The notes under the pieces were generated by a model. It did not search any database. It was not told the origin of the DNA and saw only the letters and a program-made list of their open reading frames with translations. A stretch of DNA of 64,000 nt, taken from the NCBI GenBank assembly GCA_965207335.1, contig OZ242267.1:1054001-1118000 (forward strand). Reading direction: 5' to 3'. The stretch is from G965207335 sp965207335 (GTDB taxonomy: Bacteria; Pseudomonadota; Gammaproteobacteria; PS1; Pseudothioglobaceae). This document shows, one piece after another, positions 9,718 through 19,110 of the stretch; the stretch's first letter is position 1, and the number at the start of each line of letters is the position of its first letter. Position numbers and translations under genes: made by a program.

Positions 9718-10679
9718 TTTTCATCTTGTGCTAGATTTTGTTGGGTTTGTTTTTGTGCCTCTTCGCAAATCTCTTTAACAGTGGCAAACATGAAGTCTAG
9801 TGCTTTGTGTTTGGTGAAGTTTTGTAAGGCTAGTTGCCTGAATTCTTGTTCAGTCATTCGTTCTTTAGCGGCAATGAATGCCCATGGTAGGATTAGGGCA
9901 TCTTTGATTAAATCAGCAATATCAAACACCAAGGCACCACGGCGAGTTTTGCCGTGCATTAGAGCGAAACCGTGAGGGATACCTAGCACCCAAAGTGTTG
10001 TTGCTGCCAAGCCATAAGCCAGATAATTGCCGTGATTAAGAAAATCATTGGCTAAATCTGTGCTGTCGTGTTGGCGGGTAAATTTTTTGGTTTTGGTAGT
10101 GACTGCGGCTTGTTTGTAGAGGGTTTTGGTGAGTTGCATTTCATCGGTTAGCAGTTTGTTGATGCTGGTGGCATTGGTGATTTTTTGCTTAAAATCAAGT
10201 AATAAAGATTCATTCACACTAAAGCCTTCAATCTGTAAATCTTTATCATGTCCCCATATTTGTTGCAAAAAATCAAGGCGTTTGCTTTGTAAAAATTTAG
10301 CAAACCGCAGGCGTTTTGCCTCATCAAACCAAAAACTCATCCATGCTTGGACATATTGGGTTGGGCGATATTCGCTTTGTGGGTTAAGCCACTCTATCTC
10401 ACAACCTGCAATTAGTGGTGTACCCCCTGTGCCAGAAAAACCAACTAATACACCAGCTTGGGCAAGCATACGCATCGCCGCCTGAGTGATTGAAGTGCCA
10501 CCACCTAATAAAATACAGGTGGTATTGGCAATGGGGATATTCCAGTATTGTTTGTTTTCTCTATCTTCGGCAAGATATAAAACCCGACCATCTTTTTGCA
10601 TTACCCGACAATACTCTAAGTAATAAATATTAGCTCGTTTTGAGTGAAGGATTGCTTTTAGGTCTGTTAATGGTTGCAT
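9711..10679 (-). CDS. cas1: Cas1 integrase (type I-F)
   Basis: Metal-dependent integrase that inserts new spacers together with the Cas2 domain of Cas2-3. The protein is 322 aa, the normal size. Candidate metal ligands are Glu180, His242 (in MHGKTRRGALVFD) and Asp256; His242 and Asp256 keep the 14-residue spacing of His254/Asp268 in P. aeruginosa Cas1. The N-terminal beta-domain contains the typical LLGGGTSITQAA. It is the first cas gene. Only 36 bp separate it from argG on the same strand, and no terminator is visible, so read-through from argG is possible. A MITE end lies just upstream. Confidence 0.95.
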   Translation of the reverse strand: MQPLTDLKAILHSKRANIYYLEYCRVMQKDGRVLYLAEDRENKQYWNIPIANTTCILLGGGTSITQAAMRMLAQAGVLVGFSGTGGTPLIAGCEIEWLNPQSEYRPTQYVQAWMSFWFDEAKRLRFAKFLQSKRLDFLQQIWGHDKDLQIEGFSVNESLLLDFKQKITNATSINKLLTDEMQLTKTLYKQAAVTTKTKKFTRQHDSTDLANDFLNHGNYLAYGLAATTLWVLGIPHGFALMHGKTRRGALVFDIADLIKDALILPWAFIAAKERMTEQEFRQLALQNFTKHKALDFMFATVKEICEEAQKQTQQNLAQDEKC

Positions 10680-10687
10680 TATTTATT

Positions 10688-10704
10688 TTTATGCAAAGGT
10701 CTCA
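10688..10704. mobile_element. MITE terminal inverted repeat remnant upstream of cas1
   Basis: TTTATGCAAAGGTCTCA is identical to the right terminal repeat of the MITE copy at 41034-41199. Here only the terminus remains, between the argG stop and the cas1 start, 8 bp from the cas1 ATG. It marks an old insertion, deletion or recombination point at the boundary of the CRISPR-Cas locus. Confidence 0.75.
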
Positions 10705-10715
10705 AATAATAACAA

Positions 10716-11924
10716 CTAGCTATTTGTAGTGTTTAAAATTTTTAATCTTAGGGCATTAAGAGCTATAAATCCTTGGGCATCTTGCTGATTGTAACTACCT
10801 TTATCGTCTTCAAAAGTAGCTATTTCTTTGCTAAACAGGCTGTTTTTTGATTTTCTACCCACAATAATTACATTACCTTTGTATAGTTTTAAACGCACAA
10901 AGCCATTAACATTTTTTTGAGTGTTGTCAATTAATGCTTGCATTGCTTCTCTCTCTGGTGAAAACCAAAAGCCATTGTATATAGTTTTGGCATATTTTGG
11001 CATTAACTCATCTTTTAGGTGCGATGCCTCTCTGTCTAAGGTTAATGATTCTATCGCTCTATGGGTACGGAGCATAATAGTCCCTGCTGGAGTTTCATAA
11101 CAACCTCTTGATTTCATACCTACAAAGCGATTTTCCACAATATCAATTCTGCCTATGCCGTGCTTGCCTGCTATTTCATTCAAGTCAAACATTACCTGTG
11201 CCGGAGATTTTTTAACACCGTTTATGGCAATAATATCACCACTTTTATACTCTAATTCTATGTATTGAGGTTTATCTGGTGTGTCTTCTAACTCGTTAGT
11301 CCAACGCCACATATTTTTATTAGGCTCTTGATAAGGATCTTCTAATTCTTCGCCTTCATAAGATATGTGCAGTAGGTTTGCATCCATAGAATATGGTGAT
11401 TTTTGGTTTTGTTGTTGATAGTCTATGGCTATATTATGTTTTTTAGCATAAGCTAATAAGTCAGAGCGAGAATTAAGAGTCCATTCACGCCACGGGGCAA
11501 TTACTTTAATATTAGCATTTAGGGCATAAGAATTTAACTCAAATCGTACTTGATCATTACCCTTTCCAGTAGCCCCATGGGCTATGGCATCTGCACCTAC
11601 TTCTTTGGCTATTTCTACTAGCCGTTTAGATATTAATGGCCTAGCAATAGCAGTCCCTAGCAGATATTCGCCCTCATATATAGTATTGGCACGGAATATT
11701 GGGAATACAAAGTCTCTGGCAAATTCTTCACATAGATTTTCAATGTATATTTGTTTAACACCCATTGTACTAGCTTTTTTGCGTGCTGATTCCACCTCTT
11801 CACCTTGCCCTATATCAGCGGTAAATGTTATTACCTCAGCATTATAGGTATTTTGTAAATATTTGACAATAATACTGGTGTCTAAGCCTCCAGAATAAGC
11901 CAAAACAATTTTTTTTATACTCAT
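10716..11924 (-). CDS. argG: Argininosuccinate synthase
   Basis: Condenses citrulline and aspartate with ATP to argininosuccinate in arginine biosynthesis. The N-terminal PP-loop AYSGGLDTS (residues 9-17) binds ATP. GATGKGNDQVRFE, SPYSMD and the ENRFVGMKSRGCYETP block in the synthetase domain are typical. The 402-aa length is normal. The ATG overlaps the stop of the upstream DUF2914 gene by 4 bp (ATGA), so the two are probably co-translated. cas1 follows 36 bp downstream. Confidence 0.98.
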   Translation of the reverse strand: MSIKKIVLAYSGGLDTSIIVKYLQNTYNAEVITFTADIGQGEEVESARKKASTMGVKQIYIENLCEEFARDFVFPIFRANTIYEGEYLLGTAIARPLISKRLVEIAKEVGADAIAHGATGKGNDQVRFELNSYALNANIKVIAPWREWTLNSRSDLLAYAKKHNIAIDYQQQNQKSPYSMDANLLHISYEGEELEDPYQEPNKNMWRWTNELEDTPDKPQYIELEYKSGDIIAINGVKKSPAQVMFDLNEIAGKHGIGRIDIVENRFVGMKSRGCYETPAGTIMLRTHRAIESLTLDREASHLKDELMPKYAKTIYNGFWFSPEREAMQALIDNTQKNVNGFVRLKLYKGNVIIVGRKSKNSLFSKEIATFEDDKGSYNQQDAQGFIALNALRLKILNTTNS

Positions 11925-12361
11925 AACTTATAATAGTCAAATTCTTTTTCTAATAGTATCTCGCCGTCTTCTTTAATAACTTGTACCATCCAAGTACCAA
12001 GCCAATTATGCCAGATATTTTTAGAAGACCAAGTTCGCCAACGAGAGCCACCAATATAAAGTTTAACCTCTGCCATTACTCTGTCTTTATATAACCATCT
12101 ATGAGTAATTGTCTCACCTTTTAATTTGCGGATATTGGTAAAAAAGAATATTTTTTTTAATGTGTTGTCACTAGATTCAATAATATCTTGTGGCTCTCTA
12201 TTATTGATATTTTTTGCAAATACTGCCTGTGAAATATTAGTAGTTATCCAGTTTTTTGGCTTTTTTATTTCGTTGCTGACATTTAAGTGGTTTTCTGCAT
12301 TTATTTGTTTGCTAAAAGCTATAAAACTTAGTAATATTAAAAATATTGTTATAGTTTTCAT
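11921..12361 (-). CDS. DUF2914 family exported protein
   Basis: A signal peptide (residues 1-22, ending INAEN) precedes a single DUF2914 domain. The domain is recognised from QAVFAKNINNREPQD, IFFFTNIRKLKGETITHRW and GGSRWRTWSSKNIWHNWLGTW. DUF2914 is a small beta-rich domain of unknown function in proteobacteria, often on secreted proteins. The 146-aa product is probably periplasmic. It sits between the Sel1-repeat gene (34-bp gap) and argG (4-bp overlap), so all three are likely one transcript. Confidence 0.8.
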   Translation of the reverse strand: MKTITIFLILLSFIAFSKQINAENHLNVSNEIKKPKNWITTNISQAVFAKNINNREPQDIIESSDNTLKKIFFFTNIRKLKGETITHRWLYKDRVMAEVKLYIGGSRWRTWSSKNIWHNWLGTWMVQVIKEDGEILLEKEFDYYKL

Positions 12362-12395
12362 TTTTCATCCTATTTTTAAAAAATATAATATTTTT

Positions 12396-14651
12396 TTACT
12401 TATTAGAATTTTTAGTAGTTAAATTATTTAGATAATTTAGCAATAAACCAGCTTTTTTATCACCCTTGGCATTTGCTGTTTCTGCCCAGTATATAGCCTT
12501 ATTAATATCTTTTTTCGTCCCTTGTCCTTGTAAATACATAATTGCTAAATTGGTTTGTGCTATTGTCAAACCTGAGTTTGCTGAGACAGATATCCAGTAA
12601 AAAGATTTTTGCTTATCTTGCTGTAAAAGTTGTCCTTCGTAATACAGTGTAGCTAGATAATATTGGGCATAACTGTCGCCATTTTTTGCCATATTTATAG
12701 TATTATCTAAATGATTTTGTTGGGTATATTTACTATTATCTATTAGTGTTTGTATTGTTTTTGTTGTGCTAGTTATATTATTTACTGGTGTTTGTGCTGT
12801 TAATTGCTTGGTTTGCTGTGTGGCTGTTATTGTATTTTTTGGTTTTGTAGTGGCAAAATTAATAGTATCTTTGTTACTAGCAATAATTCCGTCTAAGTTT
12901 TGCTTAGTGCTTGTTTGGTCATAATTAGGTTTGCTTTCTAATACGCTACCAGCTAAACTACTTGCATTTATTTTTTCTGTAATTTTTTTAGTATCTAGTT
13001 TTGGTTTATTAGATTTTTGAGCTGTTCTTTGCTTATTTTGTAAAGATTCTAATTTTTCTATTGCCAAACTATAATTTTGACTGGCTGATTTTTCTAGCCA
13101 TTTTAGGGCATCAGCATCCTTATGCTGATTATATAGTTTTATTGCTAGATAATATTGAGCTTGTGCATATCCTGATTGTGCTGACCTTAATAGCCATATA
13201 TTTGATTTTGCACTATCTTTTGGTACTACTAAGCCTTTTTCTAATAATATGCTTAGGTTATATTGGGCCATTGGATGTCCCTTTTGTGCTAGTTTTAATA
13301 ATATAGCACTGGCTATTTCAGGGTCTTTTTTAATATTTTTCCCTGTTAGTAATTGTTTTGCTAAATAATACTGTGCTTCTACATTGCCATTTTCTGCTGA
13401 TTTTTTATACCAATATAATGCTTTGTTATAGTTTTTCTCAACCCCTTGTCCTAGTTGGTATCTAAGTGCTAGGCTGTATTGTGCTCTATGGTGGTTTTGT
13501 AATGCTGCTTTTTGAAATAATTCAACTGCTTTTTTAAAATCTTTTTCAACCCCTTGTCCTAGTTGATACCTAAGTGCTAAGCTATATTGTGCTAGTACAA
13601 AGCCTTGTTCTGCAGATTTTGTAAATAATATAATGGACTTAGGAATATCTTTTTTAACAGCATCTCCTGTTAAATAAATAGTTGCTAGGTTATACTGTGC
13701 CTTCATATTGTTATTGTCAGCTGCTTTTTTATACCACTTGATAGACTCGGGTATGTTTCTAATTGCTTTATTGCCCTTTCTGTAAATAACAGCTGCTAAA
13801 TACTGTGCCAAGGCATAATTTTTATTAGCGGCTTGTAATGCCCATTTTAAAGCTGTTTTATCATTTTGTTTAACAAGTAAACCTATTCTATATAATATTG
13901 CTAGGCGATATTGAGCTAACACAAATCCATTTTCTGCTGATTGCTTGTATAAAGACAAGGCTTTATTTTTATCCTCTTTTTCAAAAATTTTTGCTAAATA
14001 ATATTGCGCTTCAAAATCATGTTGTTCTGAGGCTTTTTGATACCATTTTTTTGCTTTTTCTAAATCTTTTTCTACACCTACACCACTCTCATAAAGTTTA
14101 GCTAAATTAAGCTGTGCTGGAGTGTAGTTTAAGTTAGCAGCTTTTTGATACCATTTTATAGCTTCATTATTATTTTTTTTAACACCCTTACCAAGCCTAT
14201 ACATTACTGCTAAATTATATTGTGCCGCAGTAAAGTTTTGTTGTGCAGCTTTTTGATACCAATAAAATGCTTGTGCTAAGTCCCTACTAACACCAATACC
14301 GTGATAATAACTATTAGCAACATTAAACTGTGCTGATGCATATCCTTCTTTAGCAACTTGCATATACCAATATAATGCCATTTGATAATCTTGTTTTATA
14401 TTGATACCGTTATGATACATATTACCTAAGCTAAATTGAGCACGCACATCACCCTGTTTAGCAGTTTTTGTTAGTTGTTTTAGCAGTTGTTCAGTATCTA
14501 AATTAATATTTTTATCTTTAATATTTTGTGCTAAATATACTTTCTGGTTGTCTGTTTTTGGTTGTAATAATTGTAGTGCATTACTATTGTTTGTGATTGT
14601 AAATAAACCAATACAAAATAATAATTTTATATTATTGGTAATATTTTTCAT
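12396..14651 (-). CDS. Sel1-repeat (SLR) exported protein
   Basis: A signal peptide (about residues 1-25, ending SNA) is followed by about 13 tandem Sel1-like repeats of some 36 residues, pattern AQYxLAxxYxxGxGVxKD...KAxxWYxKAA. A Thr/Asn/Lys-rich linker of about 110 residues comes next, and then two or three more repeats at the C-terminus. SLR proteins are alpha-solenoid scaffolds for protein-protein contacts; in host-associated bacteria some act at the host interface. Two neighbouring repeats (coded near 13440-13480 and 13545-13590) share AQYSLALRYQLGQGVEK and near-identical DNA, a sign of recent internal duplication. The partner is unknown. Confidence 0.9.
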   Translation of the reverse strand: MKNITNNIKLLFCIGLFTITNNSNALQLLQPKTDNQKVYLAQNIKDKNINLDTEQLLKQLTKTAKQGDVRAQFSLGNMYHNGINIKQDYQMALYWYMQVAKEGYASAQFNVANSYYHGIGVSRDLAQAFYWYQKAAQQNFTAAQYNLAVMYRLGKGVKKNNNEAIKWYQKAANLNYTPAQLNLAKLYESGVGVEKDLEKAKKWYQKASEQHDFEAQYYLAKIFEKEDKNKALSLYKQSAENGFVLAQYRLAILYRIGLLVKQNDKTALKWALQAANKNYALAQYLAAVIYRKGNKAIRNIPESIKWYKKAADNNNMKAQYNLATIYLTGDAVKKDIPKSIILFTKSAEQGFVLAQYSLALRYQLGQGVEKDFKKAVELFQKAALQNHHRAQYSLALRYQLGQGVEKNYNKALYWYKKSAENGNVEAQYYLAKQLLTGKNIKKDPEIASAILLKLAQKGHPMAQYNLSILLEKGLVVPKDSAKSNIWLLRSAQSGYAQAQYYLAIKLYNQHKDADALKWLEKSASQNYSLAIEKLESLQNKQRTAQKSNKPKLDTKKITEKINASSLAGSVLESKPNYDQTSTKQNLDGIIASNKDTINFATTKPKNTITATQQTKQLTAQTPVNNITSTTKTIQTLIDNSKYTQQNHLDNTINMAKNGDSYAQYYLATLYYEGQLLQQDKQKSFYWISVSANSGLTIAQTNLAIMYLQGQGTKKDINKAIYWAETANAKGDKKAGLLLNYLNNLTTKNSNK

Positions 14652-14758
14652 AATAAGTTTTGCAAGAGGAATAAATGCTATTTTATAACAAGAAACTATT
14701 GCTTAGTAATAAATAATCTAATTTTATATTTTTTAAATCTTTAATATTTGCCAAGTGC

Positions 14759-15631
14759 TTATATAAAAAGGAAGATAGAAAAAATTGCTAATATAATACC
14801 AATAAATTTCTTTTTGTTTATTTCTTCTTTATAAAATAGCATTGATAAAACTATTGGTATAAACATGGAATAAGCAACTACTTTATATATAATGCCTATA
14901 GGTCCAACCTCATATGCAGCAAAAATAAAATATAAAAATATAGTATTTAATATTCCACAAACACTAAAAAATAAAATATCTCTTAATTTTTTTGGGTAGT
15001 TTTTTATCTCATTTTTTAGATGGGTAATATTAGCAAAAATCATAATTAAAATTCCAAATAAACCTTGAAAAAATAATGATGAAAATAAATGTATGTCACT
15101 AGACATCATATACTTTGAAACTGTGTGAAGTAATATAGCAAGAATAACTCCAATAAATAAATATTTCATTCCCTTTTTAAAATTAGAGCCTTTTTTTGTT
15201 TCTTCTCGTTCATAAAATAAATAGAAAATAACAAATCCAATTATTAAACCAATATAATCTTGTACTCTAAATCTTTCAAAAAAAACTATATGTCCAACAA
15301 TTATTAACACTAATGATAAAGTAGATCTATAATATATAAAATATGTTGATAATAAAATATTTTTTAATGAAATAAATCGTATATTTAAAATAGTATAATA
15401 TAAAAGAACAAATAAAAATGAAAATATTACTACATCAGGAGTATAAGTAAAATCATTATTTGTAATTACAATAGCAGTAGCAGAAAAAATAATTAAAGAA
15501 AGAAAAGAAAAAAAGAAAAAATAAAATTTATTCTTACTTTCTTCTATTAATATTTTTATAATGAAGTTGACACAGCCAACACTTAAAGAAGCAATCAAAG
15601 AGTAAATTAGCCATATTGGCATATCAATCAT
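14759..15631 (-). CDS. EamA/DMT-like multi-pass membrane protein
   Basis: A 290-aa hydrophobic protein with about ten predicted membrane helices arranged as two halves. The C-terminal half holds YEVGPIGIIYKVVAYSMFIPIVLSMLFYKEEINKKKFIGIILA, cut here as two blocks around SMLFYKEE, the usual end of an EamA (drug/metabolite transporter) repeat. The substrate is unknown. It follows gpmI by 7 bp on the same strand. The gene is even more A/T-rich than its neighbours, mostly from Phe/Ile/Lys codons. Confidence 0.75.
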   Translation of the reverse strand: MIDMPIWLIYSLIASLSVGCVNFIIKILIEESKNKFYFFFFSFLSLIIFSATAIVITNNDFTYTPDVVIFSFLFVLLYYTILNIRFISLKNILLSTYFIYYRSTLSLVLIIVGHIVFFERFRVQDYIGLIIGFVIFYLFYEREETKKGSNFKKGMKYLFIGVILAILLHTVSKYMMSSDIHLFSSLFFQGLFGILIMIFANITHLKNEIKNYPKKLRDILFFSVCGILNTIFLYFIFAAYEVGPIGIIYKVVAYSMFIPIVLSMLFYKEEINKKKFIGIILAIFSIFLFI

Positions 15632-15638
15632 AAGTTTA

Positions 15639-17168
15639 TTATTGTAATTTAATAAGCGGTTTTCCAGTCATCTCTTTTGGCACTTCTAAACCCATAAGGG
15701 TAATTAAAGTAGGTGCTATGTCGGATAAAGATGCAGTATTATCTGGGGCTATTTTTGCATTTCTACCTATAAAGAACAGAGGCACAGAATTATTAGTATG
15801 TGCAGTATGAGGAGTATTTGTCTTAGTATTATACATTAGCTCGGCATTACCATGGTCTGCGGTTATTATCATTTCTGCATTATTGTACATTATAGCATCA
15901 TAAACCTTACCCAAACAAGTATCAACAGCTTCTACGGCTTTAATAGTTGGGGCTAATTTGCCACTATGTCCTACCATATCAGCATTAGCATAATTACAAA
16001 TAATTAAATTATATTTTTTGCTATTTATACTGTCAACTAATCTTTCTGTAAGTTTAAAGGCACTCATTTCAGGCTTTTTATCATAAGTTAGTACATCAGG
16101 GGATGGAATTAAAATCCTGTCTTCGCCATTAAATGGTTTTTCTACACCGCCATTTAAGAAAAAAGTTACATGGGCATATTTTTCAGTTTCTGCAATTCTA
16201 AGTTGAGTATAGCCTAGGTTTGAAAGGTATTTACCTAAAACATTATTTATTTTTCTGTTTGGATATGCTACTGGTAGGTTAAATTCTTTTTTATACTCAG
16301 TTAAACAAAAATACTGTATTGGCAAATAATTACCTATTGAAAAACCTTGAAAATTTTCATCAGTAAAGGGTTGAGTTATTTGTCTAGCTCTATCAGCACG
16401 ATAATTCATAAATATTAAAACATCGCCTTTATTGATGAGAGTGCCAGTTCCTATTTTTGTGGAAGATATAAACTCGTCACTCTCACCTCTGGCATAAGCC
16501 ATATCTACCGCCTCTGTGGCATCTTTGGCACTGAATTTAGCCATACCATAACGAATTAACTCGTAAGCATGACGAATACGCCCCCAACGATTATCTCTAT
16601 CCATAGAGTGATACCTACCAATTACAGAAACTATCTTGCCAATGCCTAGTTTATTGATTACCGCCTCTAGTTTTGTTATATATTGTTTTGCACTTTTAGG
16701 TGGACAATCTCTGCCGTCGGTAAAAATATGAATAAAAACCTTAGAGCATTTTTGTCTAGCTAACATATCTAGCATTGCAAAAATATGTTCTTGGTGGGAG
16801 TGTACGCCACCATCTGATAATAAACCCATAACATGAATAGCTTTTTTATTATTATTAGCATAATAAATAGCATTTTTAAAAATATGGTTGCGATAAAAAT
16901 CGCCGTTTGCAATATCGTCTGTTATTCTAGTAAATTCTTGCTTAACAACTCTACCAGCACCTAAGTTAATATGCCCTACCTCAGAGTTACCCATCTGCTT
17001 GTTTGGCAGTCCAACATTACTTCCTGATGTGTGAATTAAGGTGTGTGGATGCTTAGCAAATATTTTGTCTAAGTTAGGGGTTTTTGCTTGTGCTATAGCA
17101 TTGTATTGCTTAGCACTAGAATGTCCCCAGCCATCTAGGATAATTAGTAATTTAGTGTCTTTTTTCAT
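15639..17168 (-). CDS. gpmI: 2,3-bisphosphoglycerate-independent phosphoglycerate mutase
   Basis: Interconverts 3- and 2-phosphoglycerate in glycolysis and gluconeogenesis; a two-Mn alkaline-phosphatase-fold enzyme. The N-terminal LDGWG, the catalytic-serine loop QMGNSEVGHINLGAGR (residue about 62), DGRD, GRYHSMDRDNRW, NYANADMVGHSG and ITADHGNAE supply the metal and substrate sites. The 509-aa length is normal. Its ATG overlaps the stop of a short upstream reading frame (ATGA at 17165-17168), suggesting coupling to the split membrane-protein gene. Confidence 0.98.
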   Translation of the reverse strand: MKKDTKLLIILDGWGHSSAKQYNAIAQAKTPNLDKIFAKHPHTLIHTSGSNVGLPNKQMGNSEVGHINLGAGRVVKQEFTRITDDIANGDFYRNHIFKNAIYYANNNKKAIHVMGLLSDGGVHSHQEHIFAMLDMLARQKCSKVFIHIFTDGRDCPPKSAKQYITKLEAVINKLGIGKIVSVIGRYHSMDRDNRWGRIRHAYELIRYGMAKFSAKDATEAVDMAYARGESDEFISSTKIGTGTLINKGDVLIFMNYRADRARQITQPFTDENFQGFSIGNYLPIQYFCLTEYKKEFNLPVAYPNRKINNVLGKYLSNLGYTQLRIAETEKYAHVTFFLNGGVEKPFNGEDRILIPSPDVLTYDKKPEMSAFKLTERLVDSINSKKYNLIICNYANADMVGHSGKLAPTIKAVEAVDTCLGKVYDAIMYNNAEMIITADHGNAELMYNTKTNTPHTAHTNNSVPLFFIGRNAKIAPDNTASLSDIAPTLITLMGLEVPKEMTGKPLIKLQ

Positions 17169-17727
17169 TTGCCAATAATATCTTTGTTGTTAGCATTATC
17201 TATATTTTGTAGAAGTGTTTGCTTTATAGTTAATAACTCTTGATTTAATTTTTCGTTATATTGCTTAACATCACTAACTAAATTCTCTTTTACATATTTG
17301 CCTAGAAACATATTTACAATAGGAATAACAATAAATACAATGGCTATAATAAATAAAGATATTTAATAAACCCTGATTTTTTAATGCCAGTGTTTTTAAC
17401 CTCTTTATAAGTAACTCTGCCCCCAGACAATTCTTCAATTCTTCCTAATTTATCCATATCAATATAGCTTGAGCATTTTAATAAGTCAATTTTTGTTTGT
17501 TTTTTTCTTGCTATATATAAATACCCATCTATCTGTTTTTTAATATTTTTAATATAGCTAAATTGATTAAAATTTAAATATGCCAAAGAAACACCTGTTC
17601 CTATTTGTATAATAAGTATTAATTGAAATAAAAAAGATGGCTTTAATTCTTTTAAGGATGTATTAATATTAAATAATGTTTGAGATAATCCATATAAAAA
17701 TGTAAGAGTAGTAGGAATATCTGGCAT
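17165..17727 (-). pseudogene. Split membrane-protein gene, apparent frameshift
   Basis: The first frame (17344-17727, 127 aa) begins MPDIPTTLTFLYG, has one hydrophobic helix (FLFQLILIIQIGTGVSLAYL) and ends GFIKYLYLL-stop. A second frame opens at 17362 and continues SLFIIAIVFIVIPIV, NMFLGKYVKENL and a charged coiled-coil-like tail to a TGA that overlaps the gpmI start. The two overlap only in an A/T-rich run at 17344-17362. Joined, they give a two-helix protein of about 190 aa. Either a single-base indel broke it, or the frames are joined by slippage, or they are two genes. Not recognised. Confidence 0.5.
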
Positions 17728-17735
17728 TATGTATT

Positions 17736-17876
17736 TTACCAGCTATATTTTTTACTTAATCCGTTAATAGTATCAAAGATAGTATTTAATTTAGTAACCC
17801 TACCTTTTTCACCAAATTGTGAAATAGCTTGATATTCATCTCTATCTCCTTCAAAGCGATAGCCATAATTATCCAT
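17736..17876 (-). CDS. Small hypothetical protein, 46 aa
   Basis: An ATG at 17876 opens a 46-codon frame beginning MDNYGYRFEGDRDEYQAI and ending NGLSKKYSW, with stop 8 bp before the next gene (17727). The frame stays open upstream only to 17903. A 21-codon frame starting MEKYKQLVIGRI (17879-17944) ends just before it. The two may be pieces of one broken gene. The sequence is polar and folded-looking but not recognised; coding status is uncertain. Confidence 0.35.
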   Translation of the reverse strand: MDNYGYRFEGDRDEYQAISQFGEKGRVTKLNTIFDTINGLSKKYSW

Positions 17877-17983
17877 AGTCAAAAAATTGTATTTATATTT
17901 TTGCTAATGATACGACCAATGACTAATTGTTTATATTTCTCCATAATATCATCCTATTTTCATTAATTGTGTAATAATTATAG

Positions 17984-18024
17984 ATTAAGCAATAATTATA
18001 CATAAATTAAGCAATAATTATACA
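17984..18024. repeat. Short tandem direct repeat at the ychF 3' end
   Basis: ATTAAGCAATAATTATACAT occurs twice in a row just downstream of ychF, and the second copy reaches the ychF stop region. A/T-rich; it may have arisen by slippage. No terminator hairpin with a GC stem is seen here. Confidence 0.5.
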
Positions 18025-19109
18025 TTAAATAAGAAGTTGAGAATATCGCCATCTTGAACTATATAGTCCTTGCCTTCGGTGCGTAATTTGCCAGCATCTT
18101 TTGCCCCTTTTTCACCGTTATATTTAATAAAATCATCATAAGCTATAACTTGAACACGGATAAAACCCCTTTCAAAGTCTGTATGTATTTTACCAGCCGC
18201 AGTAGGGGCATTATCGCCTATGTTTATTGTCCAAGCTCTGACCTCTTTTTCTCCAGCAGTAAAGTATGTTTGTAGGTTTAGCAATTTATATCCTGCTAAT
18301 ATTGTTTTATCTAAGCCTGATAAATTTTGTCCTAGGTCTTGTAAGAATTCTTTTTTATCTTTTGTGTTTAATTGAGCTATTTCTGCTTCTATATCAGCAC
18401 ATACAGCAACAACTTCATTATTACTTTCTTTCGCATAACTAGTAGTAGCATCTAAATGCTTATTATTAGTGAAGCCATCTTCGGCAACATTAGCAATCAA
18501 TAAAACTGGTTTGCTAGTCAATAGCGATAATTCTTTTAATAATTGTATGCTATTATCTGCAAATGATAAGCTATTAGCAAGTTTGCCATCTGATAGCGTT
18601 TGTTGTAGTTTTGTTAAAATTTCAATATTTATTTTGCCGTTTTTATCGCCAGATTTTGCTAATTTAGTGTTTTTATTTATAGCATTTTCAATTCTAGTTA
18701 AATCTGCTAATATTAACTCTGTATTAATAGTTTGAATGTCATCTAATGGGTCTATATTATTGGCGACATGGATAATATTATCATCTTCAAAACAACGCAC
18801 TACATGGATAATAGCATCGGTATTACGGATATTTTCTAAAAACTTATTACCAAGCCCCTCACCTTGTGAGGCACCTGATATTAGCCCAGCTATATCAACA
18901 AACTCCGTAGTTGTTGGAATAATTTTTTGCGGCTTAACTATAGCACTAATTGCATCTAATCTAGGGTCATTAACAGCAACAATACCAATATTGGGGTCAA
19001 TAGTGCAAAACGGATAATTTGCAATTTCAATCTCTGCCTTAGTAAGTGCATTAAATAGGCTAGATTTACCTACATTTGGCAAACCAACAATACCACAATT
19101 AAATCCCAT
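18018..19109 (-). CDS. ychF: Ribosome-binding ATPase YchF (Obg family)
   Basis: Translation-associated P-loop ATPase of the Obg subfamily, which binds ribosomes and affects stress responses. The N-terminus MGFNCGIVGLPNVGKSSLFN carries G1, DIAGLISGASQGEGLGN is G3, and the G4 position reads NVAED rather than NKxD, the change that gives YchF its ATP preference. The C-terminal TGS-like domain includes ERGFIRVQVIAYDDF and ends ILNFLFNV. The 363-aa length is exact for the family. It begins 1 bp after the pth stop, as in many gammaproteobacteria. Confidence 0.97.
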   Translation of the reverse strand: MGFNCGIVGLPNVGKSSLFNALTKAEIEIANYPFCTIDPNIGIVAVNDPRLDAISAIVKPQKIIPTTTEFVDIAGLISGASQGEGLGNKFLENIRNTDAIIHVVRCFEDDNIIHVANNIDPLDDIQTINTELILADLTRIENAINKNTKLAKSGDKNGKINIEILTKLQQTLSDGKLANSLSFADNSIQLLKELSLLTSKPVLLIANVAEDGFTNNKHLDATTSYAKESNNEVVAVCADIEAEIAQLNTKDKKEFLQDLGQNLSGLDKTILAGYKLLNLQTYFTAGEKEVRAWTINIGDNAPTAAGKIHTDFERGFIRVQVIAYDDFIKYNGEKGAKDAGKLRTEGKDYIVQDGDILNFLFNV

Positions 19110-19110
19110 T

